64,000 nucleotides of DNA, taken from Verrucomicrobiales bacterium (GTDB lineage Bacteria; Verrucomicrobiota; Verrucomicrobiia; Verrucomicrobiales; DEV007). Both the position numbers and the translations under genes were made by a program. The stretch lies in assembly GCA_002698785.1 (NCBI GenBank), contig PAAG01000046.1:166484-230483 (forward strand), read 5' to 3'. The notes beneath the pieces were generated by a model. That model had not been told where the DNA came from. It saw only the letters and a program-made list of their open reading frames with translations, and searched no databases. Of this stretch, positions 55,101-63,653 are shown one piece after another; within the stretch, counting starts at the first letter, position 1, and each line of letters begins with the position of its first letter.

Positions 55101-55795
55101 GAGAAACGGTGGCGCAGTTTTTCTTTGATCGCTGGGACTCACTGGCGCCGACACCCCTACGGGAGGCGCTGGCCCTCATAACAGGTAACACAAAGTCCGG
55201 TCTTGCTCTGATGAAGAGAATGCAAGCAGGTGAGATCAATCCGGCCATCATGCCCCCAATGACTCGTTGGTCATACGGTCGTTCTTCGAATGAAGAGATT
55301 AAGTCACTCGCACTGGAATTGTTCGGACAGGCTTCTGCAAACCGCGCCAAAGTCATCAAAGAGTTCGGAGCAGCACTCGACTCCCACATAGGTGATCCAG
55401 CCAAGGGTGAGCTCGTCTTTCAAACAGCAACCTGCTTTACCTGCCACAAGGTGGGAGAAATCGGAATGGATGTTGGCCCGTCCTTGAATGATGTGAAAAT
55501 CAAACCGGCAGAAGCACTGCTAACAGATATCCTTGATCCAAATCGGGCAGTCGAAGAACGCTGGGTTTCGATGACCATTGAAACGAAAGAAGGTCGAGTT
55601 TTGACAGGGTTGGTTGCATCCGAAGATTCTGCCAGTGTGAATCTTCGGCTACCAGGAGGTCTCACCGAATCGATTCCCCGAACCGAGATTGCAAAGGTCT
55701 CATCCACCGGAATGTCTCTTATGCCGGAAGGCCTGGAGGCAGCTATGAGCAAAGAGGACATGGCAAATCTGATCGCTTTTCTGAAGAAACGGTAA
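52112..55795 (+). CDS. PVC-type dehydrogenase with sugar-hydrolase-like and haem c domains
   Basis: A 1227-residue exported protein (signal peptide MRGFRLLLSLAAIG to about residue 20). Residues about 25-265 form a 3-keto-disaccharide hydrolase (DUF1080) beta-sandwich (YHLVFEYQWAERTYAG, GGVLFHIQG, GEWNRLEVICDG). Residues about 300-680 are the PVC membrane-bound dehydrogenase propeller (FEIRLVAAEPLVCDPVDVVWDENGRMFVAEMRDYP-like region, GRIWKI at the end). HEAT-like helices follow (about 690-1080). A C-terminal cytochrome-like domain carries ATCFTCHKVG and MDVGPSLNDV, with ILDPNRAVEERW typical of the TIGR02603 haem-binding family. Sugar oxidation coupled to haem c is likely. The start ATG at 52112 is preferred over longer frames. 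Confidence 0.85.
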   Translation: MRGFRLLLSLAAIGIAIPAVAEPISPEKPIDLLAESFEQFLNEKASLSQDFDEVWKKDGEGNLHVTGLGLGYSRTEKEYQNYHLVFEYQWAERTYAGRSDRARDGGVLFHIQGPDQSYGKVWPTCYQVSMIEGGTGGIVVLSTEDTPLSFVSTATNQDPPLWAPDGKEMTFPPEGKKSAHVGWQHRSENWKDVKAFRGELDIENPVGEWNRLEVICDGSTIEIRLNGKITSKATNVVSPHGKIGLQSELAEYKIRRLELFPIGDFDEEWSPESRSSDMGYSITGESILPRRLPLSPEESLAKWELDLPEDYEIRLVAAEPLVCDPVDVVWDENGRMFVAEMRDYPLPNEGEPYLSRIRLLTDSDGDGVMDKSVVWADEMDHVQGLLPLNGGLLATTRTAILFLKDTDGDDKADEIKPLFHSNEPRHNQLQVSSPRYGINNDIYLSNGLDGKEIYPEGDPDKVLEFPRLNLRYDPRGGDLKLSTGTGQYGGTLDAFGRHFFCSNRNPIMFAVMPHEAVKRTPLAAISVGHEDIQPPGAPVRPIALSHTTSAAHAGTHTAACGIGVYTGDWLPDLTGDVFVCDPTAQLVTRNTLIPKGATFSAERVGEDREFLASGDEWCRPVQVRNGPDGALYIVDMYRRFIDHARFFPEEFSKSHYMRAGFDQGRIWKIAPKGESRTTAPLPDKPEELVAALSNPNGWTRTNAQRIIVEKQLKEVVPLLRETLADPETEPAMAHCLGTLEGLGELSAEDLCLAFETPWTFSTTEPALEFASEMELTQQLEKHILSFGNAESSRMRFLALSLFPDLPWNVETLAKGIARSPEDTWFRKAVMSSIPDSAPSILTSLLKNETFLSKNKEGSGETLEDFARLTANLGNIEALQQTLALLKGDPKWWHFEVVSGLSTGLRASPLKQKSVAALISAAPPELGDGVNTLQKLLSSASEIALDRSRPEADRITALSLVAQQPWEEKTEIVEKLLQPSEAPAIQAAAVQMLSRDNRETVAQFFFDRWDSLAPTPLREALALITGNTKSGLALMKRMQAGEINPAIMPPMTRWSYGRSSNEEIKSLALELFGQASANRAKVIKEFGAALDSHIGDPAKGELVFQTATCFTCHKVGEIGMDVGPSLNDVKIKPAEALLTDILDPNRAVEERWVSMTIETKEGRVLTGLVASEDSASVNLRLPGGLTESIPRTEIAKVSSTGMSLMPEGLEAAMSKEDMANLIAFLKKR

Positions 55796-55876
55796 TCTTC
55801 CTTTGCGGATATTGTCCTTTTTCTTCCGAGAAATCATAATCAAGATAATTATCCATATTTTCTTGTTTTATACTTT

Positions 55877-55891
55877 TGGCACACCGCTTGC
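55877..55891 (+). promoter_or_regulatory. Sigma-54-type promoter upstream of tamB-tamA
   Basis: TGGCAC-ACCGC-TTGC matches the -24/-12 consensus (TGGCAC-N5-TTGC) exactly, including GG and GC at the required spacing. It is on the coding strand, about 67 bases before the tamB ATG, predicting a start near 55903. No enhancer-binding-protein site was identified upstream; the preceding spacer is A/T-rich (55820-55875). Confidence 0.6.
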
Positions 55892-55958
55892 GAGTTTGTT
55901 TCGTAACCCGTAATATTCCTAGACTGGGAATAATCGAGATTTACCCAACCTCCTTTGA

Positions 55959-58900
55959 ATGTCGGCGGATGACGTGCGAAACGCCGAGGCAATGCCTCCG
56001 GCGAAAAACAAACTTGGAAAAAGCCGATCACGGAAGCTGTTCGGCTGCGCCCTGATATTTCTCGCTGTCGGCTTTGTGGGTCTTATTGTTCTCCTTCTCT
56101 TCCTCAATGGGCCGGGATTCCGAATTTTCGGAAAGGCGATCGCACTTAATCTCGCGGAAAAGCAAGGTATCGAAGGTGACTTTACCATCGACGGTTCGAT
56201 CTGGGGTGGCTTCTCCATTGGTAATGTCGAGTTGGAAGGCAAAGAGAATCCTCTTGTTTCACTGAAACTGGAAGAAGCGACTGTCGATTATGACACTTGG
56301 GGGCTGATTACAAGTGCCACCACCTTTGGTTGGCTGGAGCTGGTTAGAATCCAAAAAGCAACTGTCGAGATCGATCTACCGGAGCCATCAGGCGACAAGA
56401 AGAAACCAAAGGAGCAGAAAAAGTCGCAAGCAGAACCGAAAGACTTCAGTCCGTTCTGGAACCTACTTGATGCAGAGTTTGCTCTCGCAGAAATCGATCT
56501 TGTTATCAAGCAAGGCGACAAATCCTATCGAATCGATAATTTCTCTCTTCAGTCAAATCCCGGAGAAGATGGAAGATTTACCATTACCGGTCTGGAGCTC
56601 CCGGGGAACGAACCGGTCTCCCCTATTTCGGCTGTCCTCCAGAAGGACGAACATTCAGTGTCTCTTCAATCCTGGCAGATCGGGTCAACAACCAGCCTTC
56701 AATCACTAACCGTTGCAGAATCTAAGCCCGGAGTATTCGACGGCGAGGCTGACTTCAAGTTTGCCGGAGGAAAGTTTTCCGCCAATTTTTCTTCGGCAGG
56801 AAAGGCGTCGCTTAAGATGCACCGGGGCACAACATTCGTTTTATCGGAAATCCCTGCGGGAGGAGAGATCCAAGCAAAGTTGGGTGGAAGAGTTACCGAT
56901 CTCGACCTTCGTTTTGATGGAGATTTTGAGAATCCATCGACTTGGGATATCAACGGCAGCCTCGTCGCCTCCAGGATCCACTGGGAAGAATTCGCCGTCG
57001 ATACCGTAGCTCTCGCGATCCAGAATAACATAGCCACATTCCAAGCAAGCCTACCGGGTGCTTCCGTGCAGCTCGCGGCATCCGCCCCGCTTGAAAACTT
57101 CGAAACAACAGAAGAATTGGGGCAAATCCCCGTGGACCTCGGTGCTTTTATAGATGTTTCTTCGGTGCAGCAAGTGATCGCTCCTATCGCCGAAGACTTG
57201 CCTCTTGAAGGAAAAATTTCTGCCCGAGTCGAAAACGTTCAACTGGTGGGTGGAACGACTGTACAATCCGGCACTCTTTCCATCGTATCAGATTCCCTGA
57301 AGTGGAACGGAGATGCGTTGAACCTGCTTCAAATTACCGGGGCTGTAGAATCACCAGATTCGCTAAAAATCGCGGCTGACGCAGGACTCGATTCCGACAC
57401 ACTTGTTCGCGTCTCAGGCAATTTGAATCCACAGACGTTGGAGTACACAGCAACCGCTACAGGCAATTTTTCTACCCAAGGCCAGCTTGGAAATCTTCTG
57501 GCAAAGTTAGAGACTCCCCCCATGACAGGAACTGGCGTTCTCAAATGGAAGGGAGAAGGCAGTCTAAAGGCTCCGCAACATCTGGGTGACGCAACCCTGA
57601 CATTGTCTCAATTCCAAGTAAATAAATCCCCGCCGATCGATGTCACTGCGACAGTAAATCACCAGGATAAAAACATTCAAATTCCAAGCCTTTCGGTTCG
57701 CTCAGGAGATATTGGCCTTTATGGCACAGCCGCCTGGGACGGCGAGCGCGCTACACTGACCAATTGGAAAATTGAGAATGGCAATGTAGAGAAGCTTTCC
57801 CTGTCGGCTTCGATACCTTTCGGGACAGAGACACCATTTCTCGAACAAAAAGGGCCGGTCGAACTTGACTTGGGAATCAAGGATCTGACTGTCAGTGAAA
57901 TTTCTCAACTGTCCGCCACAACTCTCCCGCTCGATGGAACTCTGAACGGTGCTTTGAAAGCAAGCGGGGCCTTCGACGCCCTGAATGTCCGTGGTGACAT
58001 CAACTTCAGTCCGCGGTTCGAAGGAGTTTCAGAAGATGCTTTGCTAGATATCGATCTGGATCTAGCAGGAAGCGCTTCCCGGCCAAAAGACTGGAAAGTT
58101 GATCTGGGAGCCCTCATTTCCGGTCTCCGCTGGAACGACGTCGACATCCAGCAGATCGAAGTTGCCGCGAGCACCGAGATGATCCAGGCAGCCAAGTTAC
58201 TGAAGGCGAAGGTGACCGCGAATCAGTCTGGCTCGAGCCTGAACGCTAACGCTTTTATCGACCTAACAGATGCAGAATCCTTTGAAGATTTGGCGAAACG
58301 ATCCGTTGGTGTGGATCTACAGTTCAGCGCGCCGGACCTCGAACCCGTCTGGAGAGATTTCGCTCCCGGCGAGCTGAAAGCTTTCCCAGTGTCTGGCGGG
58401 CTAGATCTGGAGGTAAAAGATCTACGATTAGTCGGGTCTTCTGTTGAGAGTGGCCAAGTTTCACTTCGCTCAGAAACTTTGACTCTAGATGGCGAGACAC
58501 TCCAATCGATCGATATAGAGGGATCCGTTCCGCAGTCCAATCAGATCGTAGCCTCCATTGCAATACTGGCAGATGACCTCAGTCAGATCAAAGGTAGTGG
58601 AGCGTATCATCTCATCGAACAGAACTATGATTCTTCACTGTCTTTGGATCTGAACTTGGAGAAAGATGGAGTTTTGAAGCGCCTCCTGAAAAACCGAGCA
58701 ATCGGATCTCTTCTCCCCGAGACGGCTACTGCCACCATTGAGGCTAAAGGTGACGTAAAACAGAAAAAGATCGATTCGAGAGTAGACCTCAACATTGTCG
58801 ATCTGGCCTTGGCAGACGGCGCCGAACCAATCGATTTGAAGCTGAACGGTAGTTTTCTGGATTTCCAATCGGCCAGTGCATCTCTCAGTGTCGGTAGCCG

Positions 58901-60677
58901 CATCCTCGATTTGGAAGGAGACCTAACTTGGCAGGATAATGTACTGGCTTTGGCCGACTGGTCAGGAACTGCGGCAGGAACGCGAGTTTTCTCACTCGAT
59001 GGCTCGGTCCCTCTGAACCCCGAGAAACTCTCTGCATCTGACTGGTTTTCTCAGAAAGAACCAATGGAGCTTTCACTGAGAACAGATGACTTGTCGCTGG
59101 GTTCCATTTCCCCCCTGTTTCAGGCAGAAGCCCCGATCAAAGGTAGCATTTCGATCGATCTCGCTGCTAGCGGCTCCCCCTCTTCTCCAGAGTTGACCTT
59201 GGACACAAAGCTCGTCGACCTCGCTGTGCCCGGTGAAAAAGAGTATGCGGTGGGAAGGGCTGAATTGCATCTGACAGCAAAGGACCAGTCCGCTCGACTG
59301 AATGGCACCTACAGACACCCCGACGTCCAACCTCTTTCACTCGAAGCCCAGCTCCCCTTCTGGCCGGGCGAGTGGGCAACTGGGGAGAGGAACGTGCTAG
59401 ATGAGGAGTTTCGCGCCTCTGCACGGATGGATAAGAGTTCCCTTTCTTTCATCCGCACCCAAGTTCCGGGAATCGAGGCGATCGACGGAACCGTAGCAAT
59501 CAATGCCAAGGCCGGCGGCACTCTTTCCAAGCCAAACTTGTCCGGGACAGGAAACCTCGACATCAACCGTTTGAGATTTGATGATCGGAACGCCCCTGAC
59601 CTCAAGGACATCGATAGCGTGATTCGTTTTGAAGATAATCGCATCACGTTGGAACGACTGCGCGCCATCGTGGCAGGTGGAATCGTTGAAGCGAGTGGTA
59701 CGGCAAAGCTCGAATCCGGTGAGGAGCCACAGCTGAGCTTTAACGTAACGGGGTCTGAAGTTCTTGTCGTGCGAACCCCAGACGTAAATGTGAGGACCGA
59801 TGCCGACCTCCGCATCGCTGGGCCTTGGTCAGCCGTTTCCATATCCGGCGACCTGGGTATTGTGAACAGCCGCTTTTTCAAGAACATCGACTTGGTTCCG
59901 ATAGGGCTTCCGACCGCCAGAAAGAAGTCTTCTCTTCCCACTGTAAAAAGGGCTCCAAGAGGTGGCGGAGTAGCCTACACAGATCTGGACTTTGGGGTGA
60001 AAGTGGAGCCTTTCCAAAACTGGCCGTTGAATGTTCGGATTTACACAAAGACTCCATTCTTAATTCGAGGAAATCTCGCGGAGTCCGAAATCGAGGCTGA
60101 TCTGACCATATCGGGGAATCTTGGTTCCCCCACTCCGAACGGATTTGTGAAAATTGCCGAAGGCGAACTTTCCCTGCCCTTCAGTAGTGTCGACGTGGAA
60201 ACAGGCCGGATTGAGTTCGATCCAAGCACCGGATTCAACGGAACCGTTGAGTTTAAGGCTCGCGCCAAGGCCGACAGCTATCGTATCAACATCTACCTCT
60301 ACAATCGTATCCTGGACCCCAAATATGTCCTGACCAGCAATCCACCAATGCCGAGCGAGGACATCATGACCCTTCTAGCCACCGGAACAACCCGTGACGA
60401 GCTGATCGGAGATGATGCAGCATCGCTGGCTGGCTCGAAAGCTGCGACGTTGCTCTTCAAGAATTTACGGAAGACTAGCGCAGCCGAAAAGGAGAGAACG
60501 GTTCTTGACGAATTGGAGGAGCGAACCGAGCTTGAAATTGGCGGAGTAGATCCGGAGACAGGAGAGCAGACCTTTGGAGGAAAAATCCGCCTTTGGAAGC
60601 AGCTTTTCTTCGTCGGAGATGTCGATTCCGGCAGCGATTATCGGGCCTTACTTAAATACGTTTTCAGATTCCGATAA
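55959..60677 (+). CDS. tamB: Translocation and assembly module protein TamB
   Basis: A 1572-residue AsmA/TamB-like protein spanning the periplasm, anchored by one N-terminal helix (FGCALIFLAVGFVGLIVLLLF, about 29-50). The long middle is made of repeated beta strands typical of the lipid-channel (bridge-like) fold. The C-terminal DUF490 domain is clear: GDLGIVNSRFFKNIDLVPIG, IYTKTPFLIRGNLAESEIEADLTISGNL, GEGELSLPFSS-type strands and SDYRALLKYVFRFR at the end. E. coli TamB has about 1260 residues. It works with TamA in lipid transport to, or protein insertion into, the outer membrane. The tamA gene begins 15 bases downstream, so the pair forms an operon in the order tamB-tamA. Confidence 0.9.
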   Translation: MSADDVRNAEAMPPAKNKLGKSRSRKLFGCALIFLAVGFVGLIVLLLFLNGPGFRIFGKAIALNLAEKQGIEGDFTIDGSIWGGFSIGNVELEGKENPLVSLKLEEATVDYDTWGLITSATTFGWLELVRIQKATVEIDLPEPSGDKKKPKEQKKSQAEPKDFSPFWNLLDAEFALAEIDLVIKQGDKSYRIDNFSLQSNPGEDGRFTITGLELPGNEPVSPISAVLQKDEHSVSLQSWQIGSTTSLQSLTVAESKPGVFDGEADFKFAGGKFSANFSSAGKASLKMHRGTTFVLSEIPAGGEIQAKLGGRVTDLDLRFDGDFENPSTWDINGSLVASRIHWEEFAVDTVALAIQNNIATFQASLPGASVQLAASAPLENFETTEELGQIPVDLGAFIDVSSVQQVIAPIAEDLPLEGKISARVENVQLVGGTTVQSGTLSIVSDSLKWNGDALNLLQITGAVESPDSLKIAADAGLDSDTLVRVSGNLNPQTLEYTATATGNFSTQGQLGNLLAKLETPPMTGTGVLKWKGEGSLKAPQHLGDATLTLSQFQVNKSPPIDVTATVNHQDKNIQIPSLSVRSGDIGLYGTAAWDGERATLTNWKIENGNVEKLSLSASIPFGTETPFLEQKGPVELDLGIKDLTVSEISQLSATTLPLDGTLNGALKASGAFDALNVRGDINFSPRFEGVSEDALLDIDLDLAGSASRPKDWKVDLGALISGLRWNDVDIQQIEVAASTEMIQAAKLLKAKVTANQSGSSLNANAFIDLTDAESFEDLAKRSVGVDLQFSAPDLEPVWRDFAPGELKAFPVSGGLDLEVKDLRLVGSSVESGQVSLRSETLTLDGETLQSIDIEGSVPQSNQIVASIAILADDLSQIKGSGAYHLIEQNYDSSLSLDLNLEKDGVLKRLLKNRAIGSLLPETATATIEAKGDVKQKKIDSRVDLNIVDLALADGAEPIDLKLNGSFLDFQSASASLSVGSRILDLEGDLTWQDNVLALADWSGTAAGTRVFSLDGSVPLNPEKLSASDWFSQKEPMELSLRTDDLSLGSISPLFQAEAPIKGSISIDLAASGSPSSPELTLDTKLVDLAVPGEKEYAVGRAELHLTAKDQSARLNGTYRHPDVQPLSLEAQLPFWPGEWATGERNVLDEEFRASARMDKSSLSFIRTQVPGIEAIDGTVAINAKAGGTLSKPNLSGTGNLDINRLRFDDRNAPDLKDIDSVIRFEDNRITLERLRAIVAGGIVEASGTAKLESGEEPQLSFNVTGSEVLVVRTPDVNVRTDADLRIAGPWSAVSISGDLGIVNSRFFKNIDLVPIGLPTARKKSSLPTVKRAPRGGGVAYTDLDFGVKVEPFQNWPLNVRIYTKTPFLIRGNLAESEIEADLTISGNLGSPTPNGFVKIAEGELSLPFSSVDVETGRIEFDPSTGFNGTVEFKARAKADSYRINIYLYNRILDPKYVLTSNPPMPSEDIMTLLATGTTRDELIGDDAASLAGSKAATLLFKNLRKTSAAEKERTVLDELEERTELEIGGVDPETGEQTFGGKIRLWKQLFFVGDVDSGSDYRALLKYVFRFR

Positions 60678-60692
60678 TTGAGCCCCGCTTGA

Positions 60693-62732
60693 ATGTCATT
60701 GAAGCATACAGACTTATCGTGGAAAGTGCCGCTCCTCTCAGCGGCGGCGGTGGTCTTTTGTCAATTCTCCGAGGCATCTCCCGTAAGGATAGAAGGGCTT
60801 CAGACGATCCCGGCTGATCAGGCTAATAAGTGGATTGCTCCGCAAATCGAATTCATTGAATCGAGCGGCGTCTCTATGGCTCGGGCGGATGATATTTCCT
60901 TTTTCCTTGAAAATGCTCTTCGGGATCGAGGCTACAAGGAAGCAACTGTCGACTGGAAACTTGAGAACGACACGATCATCCTCTCTGTCTCAGAAGGCTC
61001 CTCCATCCTCATTGGTGATATTTCCGTATCGGGAAACACGACAATTGACGATGCCGGCGTGGAGGAATTGCTCACAACCGCCACGGTGAAGCGCGTTTCG
61101 TCGAGTGATACCTCATCTCTCCCCTATGTGGCAGAAGACATCAAACAGGGTAAAAAGAGGATCGAAGAATTTTACATCCTGCTCGGCTTTGGGGATGTCT
61201 CTGTGGATCTCGAAACCGATTTTTCGAATGGAAATGCGGACATAGCTGTAGTCATCGACGAGGGACAGCAAATGAAAGTCGGCTCGATCACCCTTCCTGC
61301 TGCTCCCGTTCCAGAGATCGGGAAAGGTTATGAAGAGATCCAGAAAGACTTTTCAGAACAGAATTTCAGTGCAGCCATACCAGCCAATCTGGAAACTCGT
61401 CTTCGCGCACTCGCCGTCGATTCAGGATATTACAACGCGACCATCACCGCTACCCCATCGAGTCCACGCTCAGCCGACGGATTCTCTGTCGTTGATGTAT
61501 CTGTCGATGCAGACTGGGGAGAAAGAATCAGTGTTGGCTCCATTTCCGTTAACGGAAATGAGAAAGTGAATTCTGAGTTCTTCGAACGTCATTTCGACGA
61601 ACTCGTCAACAAGCCCTACTCTCCCGATCGAACGAACGCTGCAGTCGAGGAGTTGCTGCAAACAGGCGCTTTCGAGACAGTGCGAACTGACCTGGTCGAG
61701 AACAACGACGGAACCGTTAGTCTCGACGTGGAGGTGGAAGAAGGATATTCCCGCACCCTCGGTGTCTACGCTGGATTCGCGACCTACGAAGGACCGATTG
61801 GCGGGTTTGAGTTTCGGAATCTGAACCTCTTTGGAAGCGTGAGAAAAGTGGATGCTACCATCGAGCTTTCCAGCCGGGGAGCGAGAGGAGAGGTCGAATA
61901 CACCGACCCCTGGGTTCTCGACAGCGACTACGAGTTTCGAGGAACGCTGTTTGCGATCAACCGAAGTGAGGAAGGATACGAAAAATTCCAGACCGGCGGC
62001 CGCTACGAGTTCACTCGTCGGCTCGGTAGGGAAAAGAAGAATGCGCTATCCTTTTTCGGGGAGGCAAGTTACACCGACGTTCACGACGCCGACATTTCCC
62101 CAATTTTCCTGGGAGATACGGAATACTTCACTCACTCGGCTGGTTTCTCTCTGACGCATGATCGAAGAGACAATCCCACAGCACCGAGAAAGGGCTGGAT
62201 CGCGCAGACTTCGATCAGCGTTGCCTCATCAGCTATCGCGAGCGATACCGAGTTTTTGAAAGCGACGGGTCGCCTCGGCTTCTACATTCCAGTCAGAGAT
62301 CACACGCTTCGACTGGGTGCTCGTGCCGGTGCTATTTCACCAATGGGAAATCAGGGTGCCATTCCGATCGACCTCCGTTTCTTTAACGGAGGAGCCTACA
62401 GTGTTCGTAGTTTTCCTGAACGAGAACTTGGTCCTTTCGATCCTGCTACCGGCTATCCGACAGGTGGTGAGTTTTTCACCGTATTTAATGCAGAATACGA
62501 GATCCCCATTCCAGCGATTGATGGTTTAAGCATTGTCCCTTTTGCTGATGCGGGTAACCTGCTGATCGATTCCGGCGACGCTGGCCTTGATGACCTTCGT
62601 TATGCGATCGGTCTCGGAATTCGCTACCGGACACCGATTGGACCTCTTCGTCTTGAATACGGCCACAACCCGGATCAACGTCCGGGCGAACCGAGTGGAA
62701 CTTTCCACGCTGGGTTTGGTTTCGCTTACTAG
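60693..62732 (+). CDS. tamA: Omp85-family outer-membrane protein TamA
   Basis: A 679-residue outer-membrane barrel protein with a signal peptide (about 1-30) and three POTRA-like domains (VRIEGLQTIPADQANKWI; ISVSGNTTIDDAGVEELL; ISVNGNEKVNSEFFERHFDELV). The 16-stranded barrel starts about residue 355 (GVYAGFATYEGPIGGFEFRNLNLFG). The conserved loop-6 motif is VRSF (GGAYSVRSFPERELGP) where most Omp85 proteins have VRGF or VRGY. The last strand ends GFGFAY, an aromatic C-terminus as required for BAM-dependent insertion. It is adjacent to tamB. The stop overlaps the end of the convergent gene by 4 bases. Confidence 0.9.
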   Translation: MSLKHTDLSWKVPLLSAAAVVFCQFSEASPVRIEGLQTIPADQANKWIAPQIEFIESSGVSMARADDISFFLENALRDRGYKEATVDWKLENDTIILSVSEGSSILIGDISVSGNTTIDDAGVEELLTTATVKRVSSSDTSSLPYVAEDIKQGKKRIEEFYILLGFGDVSVDLETDFSNGNADIAVVIDEGQQMKVGSITLPAAPVPEIGKGYEEIQKDFSEQNFSAAIPANLETRLRALAVDSGYYNATITATPSSPRSADGFSVVDVSVDADWGERISVGSISVNGNEKVNSEFFERHFDELVNKPYSPDRTNAAVEELLQTGAFETVRTDLVENNDGTVSLDVEVEEGYSRTLGVYAGFATYEGPIGGFEFRNLNLFGSVRKVDATIELSSRGARGEVEYTDPWVLDSDYEFRGTLFAINRSEEGYEKFQTGGRYEFTRRLGREKKNALSFFGEASYTDVHDADISPIFLGDTEYFTHSAGFSLTHDRRDNPTAPRKGWIAQTSISVASSAIASDTEFLKATGRLGFYIPVRDHTLRLGARAGAISPMGNQGAIPIDLRFFNGGAYSVRSFPERELGPFDPATGYPTGGEFFTVFNAEYEIPIPAIDGLSIVPFADAGNLLIDSGDAGLDDLRYAIGLGIRYRTPIGPLRLEYGHNPDQRPGEPSGTFHAGFGFAY

Positions 62733-63637
62733 GCTGCAATTGCCCCGAGGATTAGTTCTTTCAGTTCCTTCATGCGGGGATCTTTCTTTTGGTCCACCGT
62801 CAACTCCCCCCACAGCATCCAGGCATCCGCTGGGCGGTTCTTCGCGATGAGTTCCTTACACTGTCGGATGATTTCATCCATTTCTTCGGGCGGTGCAGGA
62901 GCACCACCGGTAGAGTCGAGCGTCTTGAATGTCCGGGAAGCGAGTGCCTCATCACCATTCAAGATTTTCACCTCGTAATTTCCGTTTACTGATAGCGCCT
63001 CGTCTCCTACAAGTGACGAATATCGAAGCGGCGAGAATACCTGCTTCAATGATCCGACGACACGTCCGGTCCCAACTTCCCTGATTTCAATATCTACGCT
63101 TCCCCCATTATCTGTATTCCAGGTGAAGACAGGCTCTGTGAAACCAGTCACCTCACCCGGAGTGAGCATAGTTGCTGAGTTGGCCGCAAAAGTGGTCACG
63201 GTTGAAGGAGCTTCCGACCGATTTATCACAAATACTCCGATGCATACTGCTGCTGCAGCTCCTACGACTCCGATGCCGATTGGTCCGAAAAGTTTGCTCA
63301 AGAAGCTCTTCTTCTCTGGCTCAGGAGAATACCGCCGTGGAGTTGAGTAAATGGAGGCGTCCAGCTCCTCTTCTTCGGCCGCAATAGCTGCAAGGGCGGT
63401 ATTTTTCTCTGCTTCGAACCTTTCCCTAACAGAAGGCGGGAGCGGTGGTGCATCGTCGATGGAAACTTTGCTTTCCGACGTCGCGTCTCTGAGTAGCTTG
63501 TCCAGCTTGCCGTCCGCATCCAGATCGACAGCCTCACCTTCCAACCCATCCCGAAGGGCAGAAAAATCGGCTTCGTTTAGTTCTCCCAGCGACTTTGTCC
63601 ATTCATCGTCGCTAATTTCTTTTGCCTCACGTTTCAT
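62729..63637 (-). CDS. Single-pass membrane protein, probable anti-sigma factor
   Basis: A 302-residue protein with an acidic cytoplasmic N-terminal part (WTKSLGELNEADFSALRDGLEGE), a proline stretch (DDAPPLPPSVRERF), one membrane helix (PIGIGVVGAAAAVCIGVFVI, about 120-140) and an extracytoplasmic part with an Ig-like sheet (FTWNTDNGGSVDIEIREVGTG). A helical C-terminus follows (EIIRQCKELIAKNRPADAWMLW). It starts 16 bases after the stop of a sigma-factor gene on the same strand, and this layout is typical of ECF sigma/anti-sigma pairs. No zinc-finger (HxxxCxxC) anti-sigma motif is present, so the assignment rests on position and topology. Confidence 0.6.
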   Translation of the reverse strand: MKREAKEISDDEWTKSLGELNEADFSALRDGLEGEAVDLDADGKLDKLLRDATSESKVSIDDAPPLPPSVRERFEAEKNTALAAIAAEEEELDASIYSTPRRYSPEPEKKSFLSKLFGPIGIGVVGAAAAVCIGVFVINRSEAPSTVTTFAANSATMLTPGEVTGFTEPVFTWNTDNGGSVDIEIREVGTGRVVGSLKQVFSPLRYSSLVGDEALSVNGNYEVKILNGDEALASRTFKTLDSTGGAPAPPEEMDEIIRQCKELIAKNRPADAWMLWGELTVDQKKDPRMKELKELILGAIAA

Positions 63638-63653
63638 TGCTCGCTTGGTTTTG

